Assembly: GCA_905221605.1 (NCBI GenBank)
Contig: CAJNDS010002477.1
Coordinates: forward strand, 124,001 to 188,000
DNA length: 64,000 nt
Origin: Symbiodinium natans
Taxonomy: Eukaryota; Sar; Dinophyceae; Suessiales; Symbiodiniaceae
Reading direction: 5' to 3'
Numbering within the stretch: position 1 is the stretch's first letter; each line of letters opens with the position of its first letter. Position numbers and translations under genes: made by a program. Below are positions 22,455 to 34,700 of the stretch, piece by piece. The notes under the pieces were generated by a model, which was not told where the DNA came from, ran no database searches, and worked only from the letters and a program-made list of their open reading frames with translations.

Positions 22455-22889
22455 TGTGTCGCATGCATCTGCCTTATTAAAGAGCTTGGCGACTTCTGGC
22501 TTGAAGCTGATGATATTGCAAATGTTCACAGGGCTCTTCCTAGGTTTGGGACGAAGTCAAGCTCTGCGCCTTGGGCGATTTGTTAGACAATGAGACTTTG
22601 GTAGTCCACATTTCTGGGAGCATGCAGCGCTTGCGTTTCTTATGTCACATGAGGAGACGCACACTTGCCCTGACAGTCGGGGCCGAATATCTTCCAGATC
22701 CCAGTGCAGCTTATTATCGCCAAAGACATTGTGCCACTTCAAACAGTTTACAAAAGAAGCGCGAGCAAGACAAAGGTCGTCTGGTGACCTTGGGGCCACC
22801 GAAAAACGATGTCTAAGACTATCACTTAATTGATGCTGCTCAGAGTGTTCTGAAGCTTCATGGCCAAATGCCATCATCGCAATGGCCAC
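22455..22889 (-). CDS. Candidate exons of one minus-strand gene
   Basis: Two protein-like segments. At about 22830-22650 the frame reads SPDDLCLARASFVNCLKWHN and VFGDNKLHWDLEDIRPRLSG. At about 22555-22455 it reads RPKPRKSPVNICNIISF followed by KPEVAKLFNKADACD. The second is not in a long ORF and was found by reading. The amino-acid composition is convincing, but no family is recognised. Confidence 0.45.
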
Positions 22890-23089
22890 CTTGTTTCGCC
22901 ATCACACAGCAAACCTGAACACATGCCGGATCAGTGTCACAGCAGGCATGGGAAATGAATTGAGGTGCCACGGCTGCCATGGAGGTGGAGTTGATAATTT
23001 TAGAGCCTGATGTATTGCATCTGCCGTGCTCGCAAAGAAAAATGTCTCTCTTGGTGTCGAAGCTGCATTTGTTGAGTTAGTGCTGGTCA

Positions 23090-23786
23090 GTGTTGACTCA
23101 CTTGAGTCAGCATGCTGCTGCACGCCACTGCTCTCCTCTGCTTAATGAAGCCAAGGCACGCCTAGTTCGGGTGCTCGGCGGCAAACTTCCGAGCCATCTT
23201 CCAATCTTGCCAAGCATTTGCACAGGCGGACTCACCGCCCGTTTTGACAAGATTCACAAAACACCTGTCCAGGGTGCGTGCAACTGTGACTCGGCAAGGA
23301 ACGGGGGTCAATTTCAAACGCGTGGAACACGCAAACATCGATTTGGTACACAGGATGATGAAGCACGACGTCGGGGCTTGGACCTCGCACGCGTTCCAAA
23401 TTCACGCTTTCCTGGTGTTCAGGCTCCAGATGGACGCTCCTCTGTTTTCCGGGGTTTGGAAGGCGGTTGTTGTCAGATCTCTGCACGTGCGAAGAGCCAC
23501 CTCCAGGTTAAAACAACAAATGCAGCGAAATGGCGGGACAATTTCGGGAAACGCCACACCAGTAGCGAACAGCCGCGCGGCTTTCAATGCAGGCGAGTGG
23601 GGGAGAGAGGGGCAACTGCTTTACGGCTTTGGCTCTACAAGGCTTGGTTTCAAGATGCGGCTGGCCCAAGCAGTCGGAGGCTCGATGGCCAGAAGTCATT
23701 CCAGAGGGGGCGGCGTTGGTACAAGTACAGTTCCAAGGGCACGCTGTTCGGGCAGAACATGGGCCTGCTGGCTTGAACTTGACTAG
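23090..23786 (+). other. Long overlapping open frames on both strands, unresolved
   Basis: Two plus frames (228 and 180 codons) and one minus frame (23508-24047, 179 codons) overlap. The plus frame from 23244 contains HANIDLVHRMMKHDVGAWTS and is the most protein-like, with no recognised domain. Long overlapping open frames in GC-balanced DNA are often chance, so no gene is called. Confidence 0.25.
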
Positions 23787-23879
23787 CGAGTTTGGTCTGA
23801 GGACCTTTTCTTGCAGGCCGGAGGAACACAGGAAATCCGCCGTGTGAAAAACAGCATGCTGGCCAAGACTACCTAAGAC

Positions 23880-24450
23880 AGAAATGCCGCAGCAAAGCAC
23901 CTCAGAAACACCTCGAAGAACATCTGCAGAAAACAAACAAGCACCGCAGAAAGCACCTTTTGGAAAGCCACGCCATGCACAAATCACATCAGAAAGACCA
24001 CCATTGAACATAAAACCTTGGAAAGAAACATCACCTTCAAAAAACAAAAAGATACTGCTTAGACAGACAAGTTAAAGAGTCGAAATACACCCGACAAAAA
24101 ACACAAATTAACATGCTACAAGTAGAAGAACACTTATGAACGAGCTTGGTCACAAGGAAAACCCAGAAACATCGGCTCAGAAAGCCCACCTACATCAGCA
24201 AAACAACCTTAAGGGAAAAATGGAGAGAAAGACTAAAAAACAGTTCAGAGAAACCAGATAGAACAATCATTAGAAAAGACACCTGAGAAAGCCTACGGCA
24301 CGCAAAAAGCTTTGGAAAGAAGCACAATTTAAAAAGGCCTTAGGAACCTCATCTTGCAAAACACACCTGGAAGCAACCACCTCCGAAAAAGTGCCTGGCA
24401 AACCAAACCACGGAAATCATTCGAAACAAAGAAGCAAACCTTGGCTTCGC
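23880..24450. repeat. A/C-rich, T-poor low-complexity tract
   Basis: About 570 bases dominated by A and C with recurring CAGAAA, GAAAGC and CACCTT words and few T. There is no strict period. It lies just downstream of the NACHT-ankyrin gene's stop codon. The 63-codon plus ORF inside it (23884-24075) is a composition artefact. Confidence 0.6.
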
Positions 24451-24734
24451 AGCAAGATAGGCATCTAATGGAACATTGCCGTTTCTTCGGGGCATCAATT
24501 CAGAACACTTTCCCGCGCTCTAAGCTGGCGTGTTCCCTTAACAATCATGTCCAGACTTCGGGTGCACATCGACAAGCCCCAGCCTCAGATCGTACGGCCA
24601 CAGCTTCTCATCAATCGGGAGGTCGTGAAATACCTCGATTCTCGACACTGTAACCAAGTCTGAGGACAGCTAGGCAACCCAAAACAAAGTTAGAATGCTC
24701 GTGACATGTTGATCCTGTTCTGACTGATTCCTGA

Positions 24735-26031
24735 CTAGTGCACATAAAAAACACGAACAAAGAAGAGCAAGCAAATCAAGCCGGGAGCATGATTCCAGGC
24801 AGTGAAGAAGAAATCTGCGGTCGGAGGAGTTTTGGAGCTTAGCTCGAAATACAATGGAATCTTGGGCGGGAACATGATCAAAGACAAGAACTTCCTCTTG
24901 ATGCACGTCGAGACGTCCCAGACAAGATGATGCTGGCAGAGGTCCAGCCCATTTGCGAGTGCTAGCTTGATCCCACTGGGATCGCCAGTAAGCAAAGGGA
25001 TGTGATTGCAGACAGCCTCCAGCATGGGAACGTCGTGCCGTACGCCAAGAGCGATTGTCCTGGAGATGATGGGAAAATTGTGCTTAAAGACTCGGTGGTT
25101 CACGGGGACTTCCTTCATCAACTGCTGGAGGAACACGTCCGTCACGTGAAAGCGACTCACCACCCACTCCCACACGCTGCGAGGAACGGTCAGGCGGATC
25201 CCGTTGATTAGGTTCGCGCCAAATAGCTGTTGCTTGCTGACACGGCATTTCTTGTTCTGGTCTGAGTTCAGGCTGTCGCTGTAGCTGCACTTCAAGTCCA
25301 ATAACCGCTGGATCATGCGATCGGCCTTCTGGGAGCTGGCGATGCTGGCCCAGGCCAGGCATGACAGTTCCATGTCACTCTTCATCGTCGCATCATATCC
25401 ATGTTCAACCAGGAGGTCAAGCTTGTCCATGTCACCAGCAAGGGCTGGCATGCAACCAGCCATAAGCCCTGTGCCCATCGTACACGTTCGTGCAGTTGAA
25501 GTCACACCGGACCTGGCATTTGGATCTGCTCGAGCCTCGAGGAGAAGTCGAACACAAGCATTCGCTCCGTTACCCCACGCACAATCCACAGCAAAATGCA
25601 GGGCAGTGCAGTTCTCCGAAGAACGGGACTTCACGTTCGACCTGCTCTGTAGCAAAGAAGCGACTAGATCCGGATTTCCGCTGGCTGCAGCACACATAAG
25701 GAGCGTGATGCCACTGCTCGGGTGCAACAAGTTACAATCCAGCTCCGGGGTCACCTGTAGAGTGCCAGCGCAAGCCTCTCGAAAAGGTGCCGTGAAGTCA
25801 TCCTTTGCGTCGTCCAACTGGAGAGAGGCGGGGGAAGGCGCCTGAACAGCAACTGCCTCTGGGTGCTCGAAGCGAGCTGAGGCGCGCATCTTCTGCCTGC
25901 CCAAGCAGTCTGGCTGGAGGAAGTTGATGTCGGCCTTCATCTCAGCCAAGAGCTTGACTCCTGTCCAGTCTGGGTTGGCTAGGCACCGTGATTGCACGCT
26001 CCTCAGCAGGGCAGTTGCAAGGGCGACAACT
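24735..26031 (-). CDS. Ankyrin-repeat exon (C-terminal part of the NACHT gene)
   Basis: The exon starts at 26031 after the acceptor TTTGTGCAG; its phase 2 matches the donor of the preceding exon at 26706. Ankyrin motifs: SGITLLMCAAASGNPDLVAS, then CTALHFAVDCAWGN with VRLLLEARADPNAR, then a weaker DKLDLLVEHGYDAT, followed by further helical residues without clear repeat consensus. The frame stays open to a stop at 24735-24737. The last 25-30 codons are hydrophobic (GLICLLFFVRVFYVH); this may be a true tail or read-through into an intron beginning near 24890. Confidence 0.8.
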
Positions 26032-29000
26032 CTGCACAAAGTATCACAAACTCATTTCTCAATGCTTGCATTGCAACTTCACACGTATCGTCCGATCAAG
26101 AAAGTTGCTCGCTCTGCACGCTTTCATGACAAAGAGACCGGAGTCTGTCCCCATCAATGCACAAAGCTGTGTTGCATCCAAGTATCTCGCAAGTCTTGTT
26201 GCACACACAATGGTGCATTCCTTAGAAGACAAACCGCCAACCCATTCCCGCAGGGAAGGGCATCGTACCAACTCAGCCTAACGCATATCGGGTGATCCTG
26301 GTGCCTTTCGTCACACTGTGTTCTAAGCCTTCTCCACGCTTTCCACACCCTCTCTCAAGCTGGCTTGTCGGTCCGGATGTCATGCTAAGGGAGACATGAA
26401 GAGACCAACAAATTTCGCCAGCAAATGCCTTCCTTCGAGCCTGGCCTGGGGCACTTTGCTGCACTTCGCTTTGCACTTCTGGGAGCCCTGAAAATCCTGT
26501 TGGAGGCAACGGACGCGTCCAGGCGTCGAGTTTCCAAAATTTCAAGCATGCAAAGCCGGCCAAGCCGGCCAAGCCAGCCTTCGCTTGCCCAGTTAGGTTT
26601 AGCTTTGACGCGTCTGTTGGTCAGCGCTGCCCGAGCTTTCAGCAAAAGAGTAGTCCAAAAAATGAGATATGTTCAAAGTCAGCGCTTGGAGTCAAGATCT
26701 CCTACTCCTTCGTAGATCTGAGTGCCGCCAAGGTTCCTGTCTTAAGGAGAGCCTTCAACAACCTCCAGCTGCTGTTGTCAGCGCAGAAGCAAGCCAGGGT
26801 GCCCACGCCTTCGCAGAACCAATGTGCCATTTCCACAGGCATCGGCTCGGCGAGCGCACAATCAACATCACTGAAAGGCCACATTCCCGGTTTCAGGGTG
26901 GTTGGCGCGAATGTCTCTAGCTTGACAAGACGAGCTTGTTCATCCAACCACGTTAGCCGAAGGGATTTCAGATTGAATGGAATATCCTTGGGCTGATGTG
27001 GATCAGCAGTCGAACTGATTTGGTCGCCCTCGAGGAAATGATAGCAAATCCTGCCAGCTTTCAGCTTCGCACGCTCGTCACTGCCAATGTATTGGCAAAA
27101 TGCCTGGAAGCATTCCTCTTCGAGCATCTCCGCCACATTCAGCCACACTGTCAGCCACCAATTTTCCGCGAATCGGTCGCGGCTTTGAGCTGCCACCGAT
27201 GACGAGCTCAAGAAGTTGAAATAGGAGTTGAAGTGTTGGCTTTTGCTCGTGTGCTGCAGAACAGCTGTTGCGTACTCAGATGCAAGAAGCTCCTGGAAAG
27301 AAAGGTGAGCCAACTGAATCTCCTGACCTTTGGCTCCATCCGTCACCGTGAACGCCGGCAAGCGGCCCCCGCTGATGCTATCTCTGAAAGCTTCAAAGAT
27401 GTCCTGCCGCAAGGACACGGCATACGAATTCGGATACGTACGCTGAACGTTTCTGTGACAACGTTACACACTGTGTGCCGTGCACGGCCACTCATTCTGT
27501 ATGGTGCTGTCTGTGCGGGAAACGACAGGGAATCACCAGCCTTGCTTCATGCACGTTTTGCACGGAACCAAGCCGAAATACAATCAAGCACGGAAAGACC
27601 GTCAATTGGGGGAGTGGGCAACCTTGCCGTCATCACTCTCGCAAGCCCACCCCCCTCCACTTCTCGGGGAACCATCACGTCGTTGTCCCCTCTGGTGGGA
27701 GATACTGCTTGCGTGCGCTCGAAGCATATCGAAAGAGTGCATTTTTAATCTCAATGTGTAATTGGAGGGTCAGACTGCACACGTTCCACCCTACGTTTGC
27801 TTCCGAGGGCAAGACTCCTCTGCTCAATTTCATCGGAGATGGGTCCGACCGAGCTCTTGCGTAGCTCATGCCACCACCACGGAGGCGGTCACGCTGCAGC
27901 TCCGGCTGTCATGGTGTGACACTCCAGAAGGACTTGAGTCTGTGATGGGGGGCGGCGTGGGCCCTGAAATCTCCCCGAAAGCTGTCGAGGATGCGGGAAC
28001 TTCGTTTGGAATGTTGGATCCATGTCACCCCCTCAGTCACAGCTTCCGATCGGGGGCTTGTTATGCCGCTTTGACTGCCGATACCTGAGTGAGCTGGTCG
28101 GGCTGCTTTGGTAGCTTGGAGGAGTTGTTCGTCGATCTGTGGTGGTGCAGCAAACGACCCCCTAATTATGCAGATTTGCGAGAAGTAAAGTTGGCCCTTA
28201 TGCACAAGCGTGCAACGTGTTGCGCTTCGTTGCAAAAAAAGGCCCTGCGGGCTCCCGAGGGGCAGCGGAACGATTCCTCTGCTCCAAAACTACGGGAAAG
28301 GCATGGGTAGTTGGAGCAGCACCAATGGAACAGAAGAGAACTGTAGACTAAGTACTGAGTAAACTTTGAACACGCTCTACCCCATCTGCGAGATCACGGG
28401 CATGTGAACGGCTTGTTACAGCTTTTTGAGCCGAGTCATGAGAAGTCGCTTCACGGCTGGGAGCGCAGGCGATTCAGGCGGCTCAAGGAGGAACAGTTTT
28501 AGGTTGTCCCTGTTGTGTGGGACCCGCCATCCTTTGAAAAAGTTTGATGGATCATCTACTTCGGATGAAACCAGATGTTCGGCAACGGTTCTAACGTTCA
28601 CGAGTTTTCCAAGCTTGCCTGTTTAACAGACGACGAGAATTTCGGGGGGTGATCAGGATCCCTTGAGGTTCTGTGCCCGCACATCTTCGAACACGACTGC
28701 ATATGACTGTGTTGCCACAGCCGGGCGTCGTTCCACCTAAACCAAACCAAACAACGGAACCCCACAAAGTCATTTGCACGTTCGCGATGGTTTCCGAGGT
28801 GCGGGAAAGTGGCTCCAGAAGCATGGTGCGCATGTTTGCTGAATTTGGCCACGATCAGGAAGCCGGAAGACTTGACAAGTACGGAGGGGGGGCAACCATG
28901 AGGGACAAGAATCTAGAAGACCCCCGAGATTCTTCTGCCTCATCAAACCTCATGCCGAGAACCACGTCACAAACGTCACTCCTTGTCGGTGCAGATCGCC

Positions 29001-31727
29001 TCGGCCTCTTCCAAGGTGAAGCTGCGCTGCCGTGTGCAATGCTCCTGCCCAACTTTCAAGGGGCAATGGCAGCTTGGATTGGAGCAAACTGGGACCAAGA
29101 TGGTCCCAAGAGAGATTCACAGCATTCCACCTGCCAGGCAATGGCTTGCAAGAACATCCGCGATTTGGGGCCCTTCCTTGGTTGCGAGAGAAACCATCTG
29201 CAACGCCGCAATAAAGACGCTTGCCGCCGAATTCTGCATAAGGTCTGCAACTTATTTGAGTCTCACCAAGGCACAGCATTTCCAGCTGCCGAACCGTTTT
29301 CAAGTCCGCTTCACCATCCCGAGACATGAACTTCCTTTCAGCACGGGACTTCCAACCAGGACATGGAACAGCGGGGACCTTCGGTCTCCGTCAGTTGCAA
29401 CGGCTTACGAATGCCACCGAGCAACGCGGCATCAGCCTGGTGAAGCATCAACCTCGGAAGACCAAAACACTTCTCATGATGGAGCACATCTGAGCACCCG
29501 TAGGTACCAGTAGCAATCAGGACGCCAACAGGGCTCCACACGTGTCCACCCCGCATACACTGGAGAAGATGCTTATGAAAGCCTTTGAAAACCCCCACAG
29601 TTACTCAGGTCGAGCCACTTCAGGGCCCGCTGATACATGTCTGTCCTGGTTAGGACCACCGGTTGGCTGGATTCCTCCTGGCGTTGGCTCGAGCACACGC
29701 GCCCTATGACAAGTGAATGACAGGTGCACCAGTGCAGAGACACCGTGTCAAAGACACCGTGTCAAGAGCGATTTTGACTGCCAGCCCATTCTCCTTTAGG
29801 GACTTGCGCAAGACGTGTGTGAGCAGAGTCAAGCACATGGGATTGCCAGTCAGCCCTGCATAGGCCGGGTTCTCGATGATCGCCTTAGCTGAGCACAGAG
29901 ACTCCCAGCATGAGTGCATCAGTACAGATGCGAAGAGGACCTACGAGTCCATGAGGACAAAAGAAGCAAAAGATCGAGAGATTGCACATCTTCACATCTC
30001 TTTCATTCTCTTTCTCTTCCAAGTGGCAAGCATCCTCTGGGTCCTCTCCTCCGATTCCTTGCTGCGTTGCAGGATCGAAGTAGCAATCTGCACGGAACTT
30101 TTAATGGGCAGCTTTGACATGAGGCACCCGATAAAGCCGTTGGCCGCAAGCTTCTCCTTCTCTGCAAATCCCAGCACCCCCGGCCGTGCGGTCAGCAAGG
30201 GAAAGTGGCAAGGCTCTGCCTCCAGCAGGGACGTGATGAAGAGAAGGATGTTGGTTCGTTCTGCTGCAGCCTCATCCAAACCATCCAGGAGCACGAACAA
30301 GCCCAGGATGTCATTGTTGTCTGCTACGCCTGCCTCCTCTTCATCCGCTGCTTCGTGGCTTGCTTGACGAACCTGTGTGATGAGCTGCACCAAGGTTGAA
30401 TCCCCGCCGTACTTCCGAGCCATCCACACGGCCAGGAGATCATTCAGCACGTCGGGGTCAACGCCCATGTCTGGGGACTCTTGCAGCTGTCGCGCCAAAT
30501 CCACCAATGGCACCCGGAGCGGGACCATAACTTGGTACGGCGCGCGAGGGACCGGCTTGGACTTCGTTGCCCTCCCTTCGTCTCTGGGACCCTTTCGCTC
30601 CGCATCTGCACGCTCGTGAATGGTCCCGACCTAGGTCGAGGTTTATTGTCTTGGTTTTTCCTAGGAAAAAACTCCATTCCCTCAGTATTTTCCTAAGACT
30701 CGCACTACTTTTCGTAGGATTTCAAAATTTTGGCTTCTTAATTTTGGGTCTGTTTCCTAAACGACAAGAGACCAATATTCCCTCTGTATGTTCATAGGAT
30801 CTTGGATATTTTCATAGTAACAATACTACTTTTCATATGATGATTTCTTAGTAAGACGTCGATTAATGTTGCTGGAATCCTTCTTCATTTTGGCTCTGCT
30901 TCCTTGTTTTTGTCCTAAGAGAAGCTCTGGTCCCTTGACATATATAGTGGGGTCCACTGAATTCAGGCGGAGGGGTCCGGGGGGGGGGGCCATTTGCAAA
31001 AACAACGCACACATGATGGGTTTAGCAAGGACTCATGTCGTGCTGAAACACGCGGGTGGGTTTGCGGGGGAAGGGGGGTTCGTTTGCAAACACAATGCGC
31101 ACATGATGGGTTTGGAAAAAAAACTTCTGGTATTGTAAGAAAATTCCATCGAGGCTCGCCAAATGCGAAACTGTCGTGGCTTTTGGACGTCTGGGTTCGC
31201 CAAATGCGAAACTGTCGTCACTTTTGGGCGTCTTGCATGTCGGGATGTTGAAGATCGTGCTCCCGCCTAGGTGCCGTGAGCGTCGACGTTGCAAACCCCG
31301 TAAACATCGTCGCTTTTGGACGTCTCTGTTCACGAGATGCGAAACTGTCGTCGATTTTGGACGTCGGGGGGGTGTTGTTCGAACAACAACTGCAGGAGGG
31401 GGGAACAACAACAACCTACCCCCCTCTACCCCCCTCCCACCCCGCCATCGAAGGGGGAAGGGGTATGCCTCACGTAGGGAATCACTGGAGCCAAGAGGAC
31501 ATGATTCCAAAAGACCCGAACCTCGAAACCCCCGTCCCAGTTGCCTCCATCTGGGCGACCTCGGCCAGAAGCTGCTTCGTCAAGACGGACTTGCCCGTTC
31601 CACCGTCACCGACCACCAAGGTCCGACCACAGAAAAGCCTCACGGAAGCAAAGCAAACAGAAAAAGGGGGTCTCTCTTTCTCTCTCTCTCTCCCTCCTGC
31701 ACGCATAGCCCCCCCCTTCTCTCTCTC

Positions 31728-31765
<38 letters not shown>

Positions 31766-34700
31766 ATGTCTACCAACACATACCCCAAATACCCCAGAGA
31801 TCTGGAAGCCCGGCGACTCCAGAGTCAGTAAATCTGGGGCAAACTGTTTGTACACCTTCGTGATCTTCGTCCACAGCGTCTTGGCCTTCGGGTCACAAGG
31901 GCTGCGGCTTGAGGTTTTCTTGGTGCACGGCAGGCTCCCTGACACAACGTTGGAAAACAATGCCCACTTCTTTGCAGAGTAAGACTGGGATCAGCTGTGA
32001 AACGCCGAGTTTGATGAGTATGCGACTGACCTTATTCAGCCTGTATTTACTTCGTCCCTTGGACAGCTTAACCTCCCGCCTTGTCAGGAAGGAGAATGAG
32101 ACGAGTGTTCAGCGAACCCACGAACTTCAGTGCAAGCCTTGGACAGCAACGATCAGCAACGTATCCTCTGCCCAAAATGGCCGAAACTTCCACCAAGTCT
32201 CCAGTCTGTCATTTGCCGAGAAGCTCAACGCAATGCTCGGTGACGTTCACTTTCTCACGTGTGAGGATATCGGTCGTCCATGCCTCTGAAGCCCCGGCTT
32301 GGGCGCAGTACGTCTGAAACTCGAGCTCAAACCTTGGTAGACCACACAAAGGTCACAAAGGTGCAAAGGTACTCTTCGTGCCTGCAGCTGCTGAGACTGT
32401 TGAAAAGCGAATCGCGGAAAAGTACAACGGCATGAAATTTCAGGAATGATGCTAGAAGCACATATTTTTGGTACCCCCAACCGATCACAAAGAGCAGTCA
32501 GGGTCCCGGCTCATAAGCTGGAGCAGGACTCCTGCAATCAAGCTCGGCGGGTTCTGGGGCCCCACAAAGTTGTCACTGCTTGCGACTTGTCCTGTCTTGC
32601 GCCGCAGATGTACTCAATCGTCGACCTTTCTGTCCTTCCCACGTTCCCAGCGATTCCTGCCGCAAGGCCCAGAAGCATCCTATGCTTCGCATTCGCACTT
32701 CGCTGTGTTGGCTTCTCCAATTCCCCAGGACTAACAGTGACTAGCATGCTCACATGATAACGTGATGTCACCGTGATGTCCCATGACAGAGGGGTCGGAG
32801 GCCACCTCAAAGCCTGCGAACTCCACCAAGCGACGTGGCCCTGCCTCGATCCACTTCGAAGCTGTTGGACCGATGTCTTCCTTCATCTGCCACAAGAGGC
32901 GCTGGACACCGGCGACCGCCCAGTACCTGAGTTCGTCAAGATGATTAAGAGGGGCAGGGCCAGATACGGCCGAAGCCGTGCAAACGCAGGAAAGCGCCCA
33001 AACTGCGTGTCAAGGGACAATGCTCTCGTCTTCTGGTGCAAGGATGGCTCACTGTAGCTCTGCATTCGGGCCGACCATGCTGAGAGCGCAATCGCAAAAG
33101 GGGAACCATCCTCACAACAAAAAGCACCACCACATCAAGCAGAAGGCTTCTTGTCCAGTGCTATTCTAAGCGATTGGAAGCGGGAACTTCGGGAACCGTC
33201 AATGTACTTGCAGAGGCCAAGCTTCGTTCCCTGGTGAACCAGGACCACTTTCGTATAGGCACATGCAGTGGCGAATTCGCACCATGATCTGATAGAACAG
33301 CCTGGCAACAGGGTCGTCCTTCACTTCGTCCATCAGTGCCGACGGTAGATCGGTTGTCGCATCCGGGGTCGTGAACAGGATCTTGGCGATGGCCTGAATG
33401 CCCTTCTCATTGACAGAGTCCTGCAAGTACATAAAGGCGCATGCGGAGAGGAACTTCGACAGGTCCATCAGCACGTGTTTGCCCGACTCCACCTAGCAAG
33501 CATAGTGAGAAAAGACTCACCAACCACAAGTGCATCCAATGCCAATGGTGTTGGACGCAAGTTGCTTCAAAGACACTGTAGCAAAGTCAATCAGCCACAC
33601 AAGACCCTGTGAATCAACGAGAAGGTTCCCGCCGTGCAGGTCATTGTGGCACAAACCTAGGAGGGCTCCATCCGCAAAGGGGATGGAGGGGACACAGCGG
33701 GAGCACTGTTCACTCAACAACATCATGCAGTTCCACATATGGCATGGTAGCTGTCAAGGGACAAGTTTATGAACAAAACGATACCCCTCCGATCAAGCGA
33801 TGGCACGTTTTGCAGTTGGTCGACAAATTGGAGATAAAGAAATAGCGTAAAAAGCGTGCACCGTCAACGATGGAGCGAGTCTGCTTGCATGCGGGGCTCC
33901 CAGCTTCTCATGTTGCGAAGATGGGTCAAGTCACTTTGGAGATGCGTGGGGGCGTTTGGGGGGGGGAGGGTAGCCGCGGGTAGAGAATCGGAAAAAAAGA
34001 TTTATATACTAACATGTGCCACAGGGCCGACCACCACAGGCCTCTTGAAGTGCTCTGAGAGCTTCGATTCCATACCCGAAAACTTTTGGAACATATCTCG
34101 CACGGTCTGCTTCCTGGGCTCCGCTGTGGCACACTGACTCATGCCAACAAACAACAGTTCCACATGCCCGAAAACGCATATGATCAGGAAGGACTCCGAC
34201 CACAAAGCTCTTGGATGATCTTGCCTTCTGGATCCAGGTCGTCCACCTCCACGGGATTCTGGAATCCGGCTGCCAATGCCGGCGACTTTGCCGCACGCTT
34301 TGCACCCTCCTCACCATGATTTCAGCTTTATGCTCAGGTCCGGTCTTGGGTTTTAAGGTTCAAGATGCCGCTGTATGTTCATACGATCCAAACTTATCCT
34401 TTGACACTCACGAAAGCTGAAACGAGTACACTGTTTCTGATCATTCCGACATAATCTGACATTCTGCAAGCCTTTTGTCGTCTTTGTTGCCGCGCCTTGG
34501 CTCGATTGAGGATACCGTGGCCCACAAACCGCACGATCTTGTAGGAGTCCGCCAACGATAGAGTGCTAACCTTGCGATCTGACCTAAGCTGAAAGCAAGT
34601 GTGCAAGTTCACATTCCATAGGACTGGATTGCAGTGCATGGAATCCCCCATGCGCAGCCCTGAGTATCCCACATGGTGAAATGGTACATCCGCCTCTCCA

